This document shows, in pieces, positions 1-8,400 of a DNA stretch of 12,986 bases. The notes beneath the pieces are model-generated. The model did not search any database. It was given only the letters and a program-made list of their open reading frames with translations, and was not told the origin of the DNA. Positions within the stretch are counted from its first letter, which is position 1; the number at the start of each line of letters is the position of its first letter. The position numbers and the translations under genes are program-made. The DNA comes from Helicobacteraceae bacterium (GTDB taxonomy: Bacteria > Campylobacterota > Campylobacteria > Campylobacterales > Sulfurimonadaceae): positions 1-12,986 of the forward strand of contig WFOM01000147.1 in the NCBI GenBank assembly GCA_015488075.1, given 5' to 3'.

Positions 1-727
1 CAATATGCATAACGGCAGTATGCTCAAATGAAGCGGCTATATCTTTATAATCGTCTTTTTTTGCATTTTCAAGTGAGAGTCTGACGGCATTTTTAAGACC
101 GGAGTAGCTAAAAGCGATTTTGGGAGACTGCGAAAGAGGGACGGTGTAGTTATAACGGTGTCTGTCTCCATCTTTTGCCAGTTCTTGTATGTGAGGACCT
201 CCGGGATATGGCAGACCAAGCATTTTTGCAACCTTGTCAAAACTTTCTCCAAAACTGTCATCCATAGTTTTTGCAACAGTTTTTATATCTTCAAAACTTT
301 TTGCCTCCATTATCTGGGTATGGCCGCCACTTACCAAAAGAACACTCATTGGCATTGTCTCATCTTTTTCGATAAAAAGCGAATAAATATGCCCTGTTAG
401 ATGGTTTACGGATATAAGAGGAACATCCAAAGCTATGCCAAGAGCTTTCGCCATAGACACACCCTCAAGCAAAGTGACACTAAGGCCCGGATGTGTTGTA
501 ACGGCTATCGCTTTTACATCATCAAGAAACTCTTTTATCTCTTCCAGGATTTTCGGAAGTGCCGTTGCATGAAGTCTTGCCGCAAGTTCAGGCACCACTC
601 CGCCGTAAACACTGTGGTCTTTTTCCTGGGAGATTTTTTTGTGAAACACAAGCTTAAGCGAGTCTATATCGGTAAGTGCCAAAGAGCTGTCATCACAGGA
701 GCTTTCTATACCCAAAATCAACCGCAT
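1..727 (-). CDS. tsaD: tRNA N6-adenosine threonylcarbamoyltransferase TsaD, 3' end cut by window edge
   Basis: TsaD transfers the threonylcarbamoyl group from threonylcarbamoyl-AMP to A37 of ANN-decoding tRNAs (t6A), working with TsaB and TsaE in the cytoplasm. The frame is open from an ATG at 727 to the left edge and gives 242 residues. Family landmarks seen: N-terminal [10 protein letters not shown] (residues 4-13), [11 protein letters not shown] (41-51), the metal-binding HxxxH as HLTGH (H109 and H113), VSGGHTQ (132-138), [19 protein letters not shown] (160-178) and FSYSGLKNA (206-214). The family is usually about 330-340 residues, so roughly 90 C-terminal residues, including the last ATP/metal-site aspartate, lie outside the window; nothing suggests a true truncation. 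The start overlaps the end of dxr by 10 nt, so the two are probably translationally coupled. It is the last visible gene of the cdsA-dxr-tsaD operon. Confidence 0.96.
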   Translation of the reverse strand, partial: MRLILGIESSCDDSSLALTDIDSLKLVFHKKISQEKDHSVYGGVVPELAARLHATALPKILEEIKEFLDDVKAIAVTTHPGLSVTLLEGVSMAKALGIALDVPLISVNHLTGHIYSLFIEKDETMPMSVLLVSGGHTQIMEAKSFEDIKTVAKTMDDSFGESFDKVAKMLGLPYPGGPHIQELAKDGDRHRYNYTVPLSQSPKIAFSYSGLKNAVRLSLENAKKDDYKDIAASFEHTAVMHI

Positions 728-1785
728 AGTTTTTCTCTTATAATTTTGTCTGCTTCGAAAACATCATCTATAGAGTTTATGACAATACCCTCATACTCAT
801 AAAAACACTCTACAATCTCTTTTGATATATCTGTAAAAGCTATCTTTTTGTCTATAAACTTTTTTATAGCCGCTTCATTTGCGGCATTTACCACTACACC
901 AAGTTTTGGTTTTTTAAGCAATTCTTCTTTTATCTGCCATACCGGGTATCTGTCTTTTTCTATCTTTCTAAACTCGAGATTTCCTATCTCTGTCAAGTCA
1001 ACATGAGGGAGGATATTTTCATCCACTTTGCCCAAAATCGCATAGGCTATGGGAAGTTTCATATCTGTATGTGCGATATGTGCGGTGGAGCTTCCGTCAA
1101 CAAAGTTTATAACCGCATGTATGATCGATCTGGTTTCTATAACGGCATCATAACTGCCCTTGCCAAAAAGCCATCTGGCTTCTAACAGCTCAAAAAGTTT
1201 GTTGACCATTGTGGCACTGTCTATGGTTATCTTTTGACCCATAGACCAGTTTGGATGTTTTTGTGTGTCTTCAAATGTGGCTGTTTTGAGTCTGCTTATA
1301 TCCCAGTCTCTAAAAGCCCCTCCGCTTGCGGTTATAACCATAGAAGATATCGGTTTGTCTTGCAAAAGATACCAAAGTCCGAAATGCTCACTGTCAATGG
1401 GAATGATGTTTGAAGTATCTATAAATGCTCCTGCGGCAACGAGGCTCTCTTTGTTTGCAAGTGCCACTTTTTTGCCTGATGTGAGTGCGGCAACTGTAGG
1501 GGCAAGTCCCAAAAAACCCACAAGTGCATTTATAACGAATCTGGAACTACTATCTTTTATAACACGGACAATCTCATCCTCACCTGCATAAACTCTGTCG
1601 TGTTCTATCTTTTGTTTTGTTGCCCTGTCGGCTACAACAACAACTCTTGGGTTGTGTTCTTTTATCTGTTTGTTTAAAAGTTTGTAGTTTCTGCCCGCAA
1701 CCAAAACATCTACATTTAGGTTGTATCTTTTTGCTATATAAAGTGCATTTACCCCTATGGAACCGGTAGAGCCTAAAACTATCAA
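718..1785 (-). CDS. dxr: 1-deoxy-D-xylulose 5-phosphate reductoisomerase, TTG start
   Basis: Dxr converts 1-deoxy-D-xylulose 5-phosphate to 2-C-methyl-D-erythritol 4-phosphate with NADPH, the first committed step of the non-mevalonate isoprenoid pathway. The 355-residue protein opens with the NADPH-binding loop GSTGSIG (residues 5-11). It has ALANKESLV (108-116), the metal ligands D131 and E133 in IPIDSEHFG, the substrate loop ASGGAFRD (153-160), KHPNWSMG (176-183), and the third metal ligand E199 in [16 protein letters not shown]. It is shorter than the E. coli enzyme (398) but normal for Campylobacterota. The start codon is TTG at 1785, directly after the cdsA TAG with no base between. The glycine loop begins only four residues in, so no later start is possible, and AAGAGG lies 10 nt upstream inside cdsA. 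The end overlaps tsaD by 10 nt. Confidence 0.97.
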   Translation of the reverse strand: MIVLGSTGSIGVNALYIAKRYNLNVDVLVAGRNYKLLNKQIKEHNPRVVVVADRATKQKIEHDRVYAGEDEIVRVIKDSSSRFVINALVGFLGLAPTVAALTSGKKVALANKESLVAAGAFIDTSNIIPIDSEHFGLWYLLQDKPISSMVITASGGAFRDWDISRLKTATFEDTQKHPNWSMGQKITIDSATMVNKLFELLEARWLFGKGSYDAVIETRSIIHAVINFVDGSSTAHIAHTDMKLPIAYAILGKVDENILPHVDLTEIGNLEFRKIEKDRYPVWQIKEELLKKPKLGVVVNAANEAAIKKFIDKKIAFTDISKEIVECFYEYEGIVINSIDDVFEADKIIREKLCG

Positions 1786-2532
1786 CTACACCAAACCTCT
1801 TAAAAGGATAAGCATCACAATACCGCCAAAGAGATAGCCGTCTATCCTGTCCAAAACTCCTCCATGACCCGGAAGTATGTCTCCGCTGTCTTTTACACCG
1901 GCTTCTCTTTTGAGTCTGCTCTCAAACAAATCCCCAAACACACCGGCAAGACTTACACCAAAAGAGACTATAAAAGATGGGAAAAAGTCAACAAATGTAA
2001 GCCCCATAAAAACTCCGCCTATGGTTGCAACTGCAACACCGCCTACAACCCCCTCCATCGTTTTGTTAGGACTTGTAGGGGAAAATTTGGTTTTTCCTAT
2101 GCTTTTTCCTACCCCATATGCTCCTATATCCGTAAGTGCAACTATAACAAGCAGCCATACAAGAGAAATCATACCGTAGGTTTTATACAAAGCAAGTATA
2201 AACAGCATACCTGCCGTTGGATACACAAAAGGAAAAAAATCAAACTTTGCATACTCTTTGTCAAATGCAACAAGCGAAGCATAAATCACAACCAAAAGTA
2301 TGGCTATGTCATCCGGATTTGGGAAAAATGCGGCAAAGAACCATACAAAAAGTGCTATATAAACATAAAGTTCTTTTTTGAGATTTTTAAGCTTCATAAC
2401 CTCTTTGAAGGCGATTATATAAACAAGACCGAAAAATGCCCAGGTTATAAAAAAACTGTCTATTATCCCGACTAAAGCAACAACACCAAGTAAAACCAGC
2501 CCTGTTGCCAGTCTCTCTTTGTCTTCAAACAT
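1786..2532 (-). CDS. cdsA: Phosphatidate cytidylyltransferase (CDP-diglyceride synthase)
   Basis: CdsA makes CDP-diacylglycerol from phosphatidic acid and CTP in the inner membrane, the branch point for phosphatidylethanolamine, phosphatidylglycerol and cardiolipin. The 248-residue protein is strongly hydrophobic, with about seven membrane segments (roughly 10-30, 30-44, 55-70, 75-90, 104-135, 160-200, 233-246). It carries the complete family signature from S205 to D231: SRLKR, then KDSGD, then LPGHGGVLDRID. The start is ATG at 2532 with AAGG eight bases upstream; a -10-like TATAAT lies further up at 2563-2568. It is the first gene of the operon, and dxr follows its stop without a gap. Length is close to family members in Campylobacterota (about 240-270). 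Confidence 0.96.
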   Translation of the reverse strand: MFEDKERLATGLVLLGVVALVGIIDSFFITWAFFGLVYIIAFKEVMKLKNLKKELYVYIALFVWFFAAFFPNPDDIAILLVVIYASLVAFDKEYAKFDFFPFVYPTAGMLFILALYKTYGMISLVWLLVIVALTDIGAYGVGKSIGKTKFSPTSPNKTMEGVVGGVAVATIGGVFMGLTFVDFFPSFIVSFGVSLAGVFGDLFESRLKREAGVKDSGDILPGHGGVLDRIDGYLFGGIVMLILLRGLV

Positions 2533-2562
2533 ATACAGCCTTATAAAAAAAACATTTTTAAC

Positions 2563-2568
2563 ATTATA
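2563..2568 (-). promoter_or_regulatory. Candidate -10 box of the cdsA-dxr-tsaD promoter
   Basis: On the minus strand this is a perfect TATAAT, 31 nt before the cdsA start. No TTGACA-like -35 is found at normal spacing; vegetative promoters in Campylobacterota commonly lack one and rely on AT-rich upstream DNA, which is present here. This is a position-and-motif call only. Confidence 0.45.
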
Positions 2569-2705
2569 TCAAGTATTCATAAATTTATTTTACCAAGAAA
2601 TAGGCTCAGGTGATAGTAATAGGTAAAATTTTAAAAAGAAATCTCTAAAACGATCTTGATCCTACAAATTTTATATATATTTAAGCCAATATAGCCTATC
2701 ATTAC

Positions 2706-2728
2706 ACTTGACTGACCGTCGGTCAAGT
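2706..2728. promoter_or_regulatory. Palindromic operator, probably for the adjacent TetR-family repressor
   Basis: Two 11-bp arms, ACTTGACTGAC (2706-2716) and GTCGGTCAAGT (2718-2728), flank a central C at 2717. They are inverted copies with one mismatched pair. Nested inside, offset by two bases, is a perfect 13-bp palindrome TGACCG-T-CGGTCA (2713-2725). GC-richer palindromes of this TGAC/GTCA type are typical of TetR/AcrR operators. It starts 3 bp after a -10-like TATCAT (2697-2702), so bound protein would cover the likely transcription start. Binding by the neighbouring repressor is inferred from position. Confidence 0.7.
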
Positions 2729-2808
2729 ATGTTGTGGTATCTGAAACAAACTAAAAAAGACTGTTATAACAAACTGAAAAGAACCGCTATGATGTAAGGT
2801 TGTAATAT

Positions 2809-3399
2809 ATGGCAAAAGTTGTAGACAAAGAGAAAAAAAGAAAACAAATAGCCCTTTGTTGCAAAGAGCTTATAGTTAAAAATCCTATAAACAACATAAC
2901 CGTATCTGAACTTGCAAAAGCCGCAAATATAGGCAAAGGGACTGTTTATGAGTATTTTGAAAATAAAGAGGAGATAGTTTTTGAACTAACAGACACTCTT
3001 ATACAACAGCACCTATTTGATATAAACGAAAAGCTCTTGCAGGCTAAAAACATAAAAGAAAAGATAGAGATACTAAGCAGTTTTTATTATGACGAGGAGA
3101 GCTACGAACTAAGAGAGATATATAAAAAATTTATAGCCATAAGCATAACAGACAACAACAAAGATGTAAAAGAGTTTCAAAAAGAAGCAACTAAAATATA
3201 TCTTGAGAAGTTTATGGAAATTCTGGATGAAGCGATCAAGAACGGATATATAAAAGAAGAGGCAAAAATCTTTGCCAAAACGGTGTTTGATGCAAGTCTT
3301 GGTATATTTTTGCAAAATGTCATGAGCGACAGTGAAGAAAACATAAAAAAGGAGATGAACATGCTGATAGAAAACTTTTTGTCGGTGGTAAGAAAATGA
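2809..3399 (+). CDS. TetR/AcrR-family transcriptional repressor of the efflux operon
   Basis: This 196-residue protein has the standard TetR layout. An N-terminal DNA-binding domain has its helix-turn-helix at about residues 31-50 (TVSELAKAANIGKGTVYEYF) followed by ENKEEIVFEL. After that comes an all-helical ligand-binding and dimerisation domain without a recognisable ligand signature. It is first in its operon: its TGA overlaps the ATG of the TolC-like gene by 4 nt (ATGA). The strong palindrome at 2706-2728 lies about 80 bp upstream. By analogy with AcrR and QacR, it probably represses this operon and is released by a pump substrate. The inducer cannot be read from sequence. The start is supported by TAAGG at 2795-2799 and by the normal family N-terminus. 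Confidence 0.92.
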   Translation: MAKVVDKEKKRKQIALCCKELIVKNPINNITVSELAKAANIGKGTVYEYFENKEEIVFELTDTLIQQHLFDINEKLLQAKNIKEKIEILSSFYYDEESYELREIYKKFIAISITDNNKDVKEFQKEATKIYLEKFMEILDEAIKNGYIKEEAKIFAKTVFDASLGIFLQNVMSDSEENIKKEMNMLIENFLSVVRK

Positions 3400-4640
3400 G
3401 GTACCTTGTTTTACTGGCTCCTTTGTTTTTATACGGATACAATCTAAAAGAGCTTATATCTTTGGCAAAACAAAACAACCATCTTGTAAAATCAAAAAGT
3501 TATGAACTGTCCTCAAAAGAGGCAAAACTAAAAAGTGCGGATTCAGACTATTTTCCAACCATAGATTTGCAGGCTTTTTACCGAAACAAGGACAACCCTG
3601 ACCCGTTTACTCCAAAAGGGATATATGGAGGCGGTGCAAAGCTCGAATACAACATATATGACGGCTCCAGAAGATACTACAACAAAAAAGCAAAAGAAAG
3701 TGACAAAAAAGCAAGCAGATATGAAAAACTGTCATCCGTAAAAGAGGTTGAACTTGCAGTTACAAAAGAGTTTTTCACCGTCAAATCACTGCAGGCAAAA
3801 CTAAAAGCCCTAAAAAAGGCAAAAGAGGCGATAGCTACACAGCTTAAAAAAGCAAAAGAGTTTTACAAAGTCAAACTTGCCACAAAAGACAGGGTAGACA
3901 GACTCCAATCAGCATACAGCAATGCGATGTATGAGATAGAGGTTTTAAAGTATGAGATCCTCTCACACAAAAAAGAGCTTGAACTTTTGGTAGATACTCC
4001 GGTTAAAACCGTAGATGAGTCTGAATTTGTAAAACAGGATGCAAAAAAAGAGACACTTGATGCCATAACATCTCTAAAATACAAAGCACAAAGTATAAAC
4101 AGTCTCTCTGAAACCATAGACAGTTACTACTATCCTCAGATAAAAATCAGTGACGAGTATAATTTTTACGGATATCATGACAAACCAAATGCCACACTGC
4201 CGTTTATAGGACCTTTGCCTGTAAACTACCCTGACAGACAAAACAAACTTTTACTGACAGTTGGGCTTAGAGTCTTTGACTTTGGAAAACTCAGCAAAGA
4301 AAAAGAAGCTGTTTTAAAACAAAAGCTCTCACTAAATGAAACGATACTTTACAAACAAAAAGAGCAGGAGAAAAACATATATCTTGCAAAAGAGAGGATA
4401 AAAACGGCAAAACTGAGTCTAAAAGCAACAAAAGACTCACTCACAGCTGCTAAAAGCAGTTTTGATGTTATAAAAGAGAAGTATGAAGCAAATCTGGTTG
4501 ACAATGTGGTGTATCTTGATGCACTTACAAACCTTACAAAAGCAAAAGCAACCTACGAAGATGCAAAAAACCAACTGGAACTTTCTTACGGGATGCTTTA
4601 TTTTTATCTAGGAAAAGACCTTGAGGAGTATATAAAATGA
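3396..4640 (+). CDS. TolC-like outer-membrane efflux protein
   Basis: This is the outer-membrane channel of the tripartite exporter. The 414-residue protein begins with a short signal peptide (about residues 1-14, RYLVLLAPLFLYG). It shows the duplicated TolC fold. The first repeat has a beta-strand region around AKLEYNIYDGSRRYYNKK (81-98) and long Lys/Glu/Ala-rich helices (about 99-200); the second repeat has GLRVFDFGKLSKEKEA (290-305) and a second helical pair to the C-terminus. The YDG and FDFG turns are typical of the family. Its ATG overlaps the repressor stop, and its own TGA overlaps the adaptor ATG, each by 4 nt, which points to coupled translation. No N-terminal lipobox cysteine is present, so it is not a lipidated OprM-type channel. 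Confidence 0.92.
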   Translation: MRYLVLLAPLFLYGYNLKELISLAKQNNHLVKSKSYELSSKEAKLKSADSDYFPTIDLQAFYRNKDNPDPFTPKGIYGGGAKLEYNIYDGSRRYYNKKAKESDKKASRYEKLSSVKEVELAVTKEFFTVKSLQAKLKALKKAKEAIATQLKKAKEFYKVKLATKDRVDRLQSAYSNAMYEIEVLKYEILSHKKELELLVDTPVKTVDESEFVKQDAKKETLDAITSLKYKAQSINSLSETIDSYYYPQIKISDEYNFYGYHDKPNATLPFIGPLPVNYPDRQNKLLLTVGLRVFDFGKLSKEKEAVLKQKLSLNETILYKQKEQEKNIYLAKERIKTAKLSLKATKDSLTAAKSSFDVIKEKYEANLVDNVVYLDALTNLTKAKATYEDAKNQLELSYGMLYFYLGKDLEEYIK

Positions 4641-5374
4641 GAGTTTTGTTTTTGATGATTTTTGGTATAAGTTTGTTTGCGGACATTTATGCGACTTTTG
4701 ATGTTTTTCCAAAAAGAAGTGCAAACCTTGCATTCAGCTCAAGCGGCATAGTTGAAAAAGTAAATGTAGATATAGGAAGCAGGGTAAAAAAAGGGGATGT
4801 TTTGGCAAAGCTTAAAAATGATGAGATAAAAGCACTCGTTGAGATGGCAAAAGCAAAACTTCAAAAAGCACAAACCGCACTAAAATATGCAAAAAGAGAA
4901 TACGAAAGACAGACAAAAGTCAAACATCTTCTTGATGCAAGTGTATATGACAAAGTTGAAAATGCCTATGAGAGTGCACTTGTAAACTACAATGAAGCAA
5001 AAGCAAATCTTGCCTACAAAAAAGAGCTCCTGGAAAAGACATACCTAAAAGCTCCGTTTGACGGCATAATATATGCAAAAATGGTAGAAGCGGGAGATGT
5101 TGTAAGTGGGGCGATGATAAGAACCATACTCAAGCTTGAATCAACTACAAAAAGAGAACTTCACATATATTTTGACCAAAAATACCACACCAAAGTCAAA
5201 GTCGGAGACAAGTTTATATACAAAATCGACGGTGAAACACAAACAAAAACCGCAACTATAACAAAGATATACCCAAACTCAGATATAAAAAGCAGAAAAA
5301 TGACAGCCGTTGCAGATGTCCAAGGTGAAACAGTCGGGCTGTTTGGAGAGGGATATATAAAAGATGAGGATTGA
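4637..5374 (+). CDS. RND efflux periplasmic adaptor (membrane fusion protein), unusually short
   Basis: This 245-residue adaptor links the RND pump to the TolC-like channel. It has a signal peptide with probable cleavage after LFA (residue 15) and no lipobox. Half a lipoyl domain follows (about 34-58: SSGIVEKVNVDIGSRVKKGD), then a helical hairpin rich in Lys/Glu/Ala (about 60-136). The second lipoyl half is LKAPFDGIIYAKMVEAGDVV (137-156), followed by one beta-barrel domain ending in GLFGEGYI (234-241). Typical adaptors are 350-400 residues; this one has essentially no residues after the barrel, so the membrane-proximal domain appears absent. The frame is intact, so this looks like a reduced form rather than a broken gene. 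Its stop codon lies inside a heptanucleotide repeat (5368-5388). It is coupled by a 4-nt overlap to the gene upstream but separated by 118 bp from the pump gene. Confidence 0.88.
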   Translation: MRVLFLMIFGISLFADIYATFDVFPKRSANLAFSSSGIVEKVNVDIGSRVKKGDVLAKLKNDEIKALVEMAKAKLQKAQTALKYAKREYERQTKVKHLLDASVYDKVENAYESALVNYNEAKANLAYKKELLEKTYLKAPFDGIIYAKMVEAGDVVSGAMIRTILKLESTTKRELHIYFDQKYHTKVKVGDKFIYKIDGETQTKTATITKIYPNSDIKSRKMTAVADVQGETVGLFGEGYIKDED

Positions 5375-5388
5375 GGATTAAGAAAAAA
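5368..5388 (+). repeat. Heptanucleotide-type repeat, copy A, covering the adaptor stop codon
   Basis: GGATTGA (5368-5374) is followed by GGATTAA (5375-5381) and an A-rich heptamer (5382-5388). The 21-bp unit matches positions 12951-12971 on the minus strand at 20 of 21 bases. The TGA stop of the adaptor gene (5372-5374) is part of the first heptamer, so the last codons of that gene may derive from the repeat. Confidence 0.6.
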
Positions 5389-5397
5389 GGCAAAAAT

Positions 5398-5465
5398 GGC
5401 TCCGTGAGCCTTCCACTTAGGAAAACCAAGTGTTAGCATAGGCTAAGAAATTTACTTTCTTAGCC
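5398..5465 (+). promoter_or_regulatory. Three consecutive potential RNA hairpins in the adaptor-pump spacer
   Basis: Hairpin 1: GGCTC (5398-5402) pairs with GAGCC (5406-5410), loop CGT. Hairpin 2: CACTT (5414-5418) pairs with AAGTG (5428-5432), and GG (5420-5421) pairs with CC (5426-5427) after a bulged A, loop AAAA. Hairpin 3: GGCTAAGAAA (5441-5450) pairs perfectly with TTTCTTAGCC (5456-5465), loop TTTAC. A second TTAGC at 5433-5437 could compete for GCTAA at 5442-5446. No U-tract follows, so this is not a standard intrinsic terminator. It may be an mRNA-stability or processing element or a cis-regulatory leader for the pump gene. No known riboswitch core was recognised. Confidence 0.55.
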
Positions 5466-5466
5466 G

Positions 5467-5472
5467 TATAAA
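5467..5472 (+). promoter_or_regulatory. Weak candidate -10 box before the pump gene
   Basis: TATAAA sits directly after the third hairpin and 20 nt before the pump start codon. If used, the transcript would start close to the ribosome binding site AAAAGG at 5481-5486. No -35 is visible. It is listed because the pump is the only gene of the operon with its own spacer. Confidence 0.2.
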
Positions 5473-5492
5473 AATAAATCAAAAGGCACAAT

Positions 5493-8400
5493 ATGTATAA
5501 ACTGGCTATAAAAAGACCGATAGCAACACTGATGTATGTTGTGACACTTATTATATTTGGATTTATAAGTTTTTACAAAATGCCAAGTGCACTTTTTCCA
5601 AAAGTAGATTTTCCCATAGTAACCATAACCACAGTATATCCAGGTGCAGACCCATCTACCGTAGAAAGCAAAATAACAGACAAGATTGAAGAAGCGGTAT
5701 CTAGTGTATCAGGGATAGACAAACTGGAGTCTATAAGCTCAAACGGTATAAGCACCGTTATAATCACATTTTTTCTGGAAAAAGATCTGGAATCTGCCAC
5801 AAACGATGTCAGAGACAAAATCTCAAAACTAAATCTCCCAAAAGAAGCAAAAAAACCACTTGTAAGCAAGCTTGACATAGGTGCGGCACCTGTTATAAAG
5901 ATATTTTTAACGGCAAAAAATAAAGACAGGCTCTCACTTATGGAATTTGTTGATAACTATGCCAAGCCGTCTTTGGAAAAGATTATAGGAGTAGGAAGTG
6001 TTCATGTGGTAGGATACCGTGACAAAGAAGTAAAGATATATCCTGATATATACAAACTTAACAAATACCATATAGCTTTGGATGAACTAAACAACATCAT
6101 AAAATACGAAAATGTAAAGCTTGGTGGAGGCAAGATTGTATCTGACAAACATGAAATCATTATAAAAACAAAAGCAGATGCCAAAACCATAGAAGAGATA
6201 AAAAACATATATATAAAAGATGGCCTGAAGCTAAAAGATATAGCCGATGTCAAATTTGGACTGAGCGATCCAAAAAGCTATGCATCATATAACCAAAGAG
6301 ACGGTGTTTTGCTTGAAGTCCAGAAGGTATCGGATGCAAATACTCTTGATGTCATACAAAAGGTTAAAAAAACCGTTCCTCTTATAAAAGAAAAAGCAGG
6401 GGATGCCTTTGGTGTATATGTTATGCAGGATAAGTCCCCTTTTATCATCCACTCCATAGATGAGGTCAAGTTTGATTTGATATTTGGAGCGATTTTGGCT
6501 GTTGTTATAGTTTTTGTATTTTTAAGGAACATAAAAATTACGATGATATCTGCCATATCCATCCCATCATCAATACTTGGAACAATCTTTTTGATGGACT
6601 TTGCAGGATACAATCTAAACAGGATGACTCTTATAGGGCTTACTCTTGCCATCGGCATTATCATAGATGATGCGGTTGTTGTGCTTGAAAATATTTACAA
6701 AAAACTTGAAGAGGGCAAAAGCAGGGTTGAAGCGGCTTTTTACGGTGTAAAAGAGATAGCTTTTGCCGTTCTTGCTATATCTGCCATGCTTTTGTCTGTC
6801 TTTTTGCCTGTAAGTTATATGAGTGGAATAGTAGGGAAATTTTTTGAATCTTTTGCTATGACTGTGGGCTTTGCCATCATCATCTCTTATACCGTTGCAT
6901 TGTCTTTGATACCAAGCATAAGTGCCAGAGTCTTAAACAACAAAAAAAGTTTTATATACACGGCAACCGAAAATATATTTCTAAAAACAGAACAGTTTTA
7001 TGAAAAAGTTTTAAAAATCTTTATAAAGCATCAGTATCTAACCATCACGGCGGTATTTTTGGTTGTATTTGCCTCACTCTCTTTGTTTCCAAAAATCGGT
7101 ATGGATTTTATACCAAAAGAGGACAACAGCGAATTTGAAGTAGATATAAGAGCAAATCCAAATACAAACCTCAGCCAGATGATCAAACTTACAAACAAGC
7201 TTGACAGTGTTATAAAGAAACAAAAAGAGATACAATACACATCCATAAGTATAGGTTACAATGCATCAAAAGAGATTAACAAAGCAAAAATCTATGTTCA
7301 TCTGACACCTCTTGAAAAAAGGGAACTCTCACAGGAAGAGCTTATACAAAAAACAAGAGATATTTTACAACCTTACGAAAAAGAGGCATTTATAACGGTT
7401 GCTGCCATACCTGTTATACAGGGTGCGGGAGTAAAAGTGCCTTACCAGATAGTTTTAACCTCATTTGATAATGATGCACTCGAAGCATCTGCCAAAAAAC
7501 TTATAAAAAAACTAAAAGCAAAAAAAGGGTTTGTTGATGTTGACAGTTCGCTTGAAGATAAAAAAACACAATACGAGATTTCCATAAAAAGAGATGTCGC
7601 ATCAAGATACGGTATAAACTCTATAAAGATAGCAAACCTTATTTTTGATGCTTACTCCAGCGATCTTGAGATAAGCTATTTTGAAAACAAACACAAACAA
7701 TACAATGTGGTTTTAAGACTATCAGACAACCAAAGAAAATCTATAAACGATCTGAAAAAACTGCAGATAAGAGCTAAAAACGGCCGTCTTGTATACCTTG
7801 ACGGGCTTATAGATATAAAAGAGGTTCCGTCACAAAACTCCATAAGACGATTTTCAAGAGAAAGAGCTGTTTACATATATGCTGATTTAAACGGTCTTGA
7901 TCTTGGAGGAGCCATAAAATACACCGACTCTGTTTTGCCAAAAGTGCTTGAAAAAGGAGTAGGTTACAGATATACGGGTTTTGCAGAGGAGATGGGCAAA
8001 ACTATAAAAGCATTTGGAAGTGCCATAGCTCTTAGCATAATCCTTATGTATATCATCCTTGCCATACTGTATGAGTCGCTGATACAGCCGATCATCATTA
8101 TGATAACAGTGCCTCTTAGCATCAGCGGTGTGCTTTTGTCGCTTTATGGTTTTGGAATGCATTTTAGCCTGTTTGTTTTGATAGGTTTTATGCTTCTTAT
8201 GGGTATGGTGGGCAAAAACGGTGTTCTTGTTGTAGATTTTGCCAACATGGAACTAAACAAAGGAAAAAATCTAAACGATGCACTGGTAGCTGCCGGGAAA
8301 GAAAGGCTAAGACCGATTCTTATGACCACATTTGCCATGATATTTGCCATGATACCGATTGCCATAGCAAAAGGGCTTGGAAGCGAGATAAAAGCACCTA

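Larger units (their letters stand above)
2533..2808. promoter_or_regulatory. Divergent intergenic region between cdsA and the efflux operon
   Basis: This 276-bp gene-free stretch separates two divergent operons. It holds the cdsA -10 box (2563-2568), an 8-bp inverted repeat ATTTTACC/GGTAAAAT (2587-2594 and 2622-2629, 27-nt loop) and a very AT-rich tract (2668-2684). A -10-like TATCAT (2697-2702) lies just before the TetR operator (2706-2728). Further on are a 10-bp palindrome TGTTATAACA (2762-2771) containing a second -10-like TATAAC, and an imperfect direct repeat of about 14 nt (2746-2760 and 2769-2782). TAAGG at 2795-2799 is the ribosome binding site of the repressor gene, nine bases before its ATG. 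No coding or RNA gene is visible. Confidence 0.7.

Noticed and set aside
1..727. tsaD as a truncated pseudogene
   Set aside because: The frame is open to the very edge and all motifs are intact, so the missing C-terminus is due to the window boundary.
401..802. 133-codon plus-strand open frame
   Set aside because: It lies antisense to tsaD and the end of dxr, both unmistakable, and the translation has no recognisable family features.
1864..2475. 203-codon plus-strand open frame
   Set aside because: Antisense to cdsA, with a composition (Lys/Tyr/Asn/Cys-rich) that simply mirrors its hydrophobic codons.
2762..2771. Palindrome TGTTATAACA as a second repressor operator
   Set aside because: It shares no half-site with the TGAC/GTCA operator, and 10-bp AT palindromes are common in this base composition. 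It may instead overlap a -10 box.
5396..5407. Three-codon ATG frame after AAAAAAGG in the efflux spacer
   Set aside because: Too short to support as a gene; the sequence is fully explained as part of the first hairpin.
5375..5492. tRNA, integron attC site or known riboswitch in the structured spacer
   Set aside because: There is no cloverleaf or T-loop motif, no paired RYYYAAC/GTTRRRY core sites, and none of the riboswitch core motifs I could recall fits.
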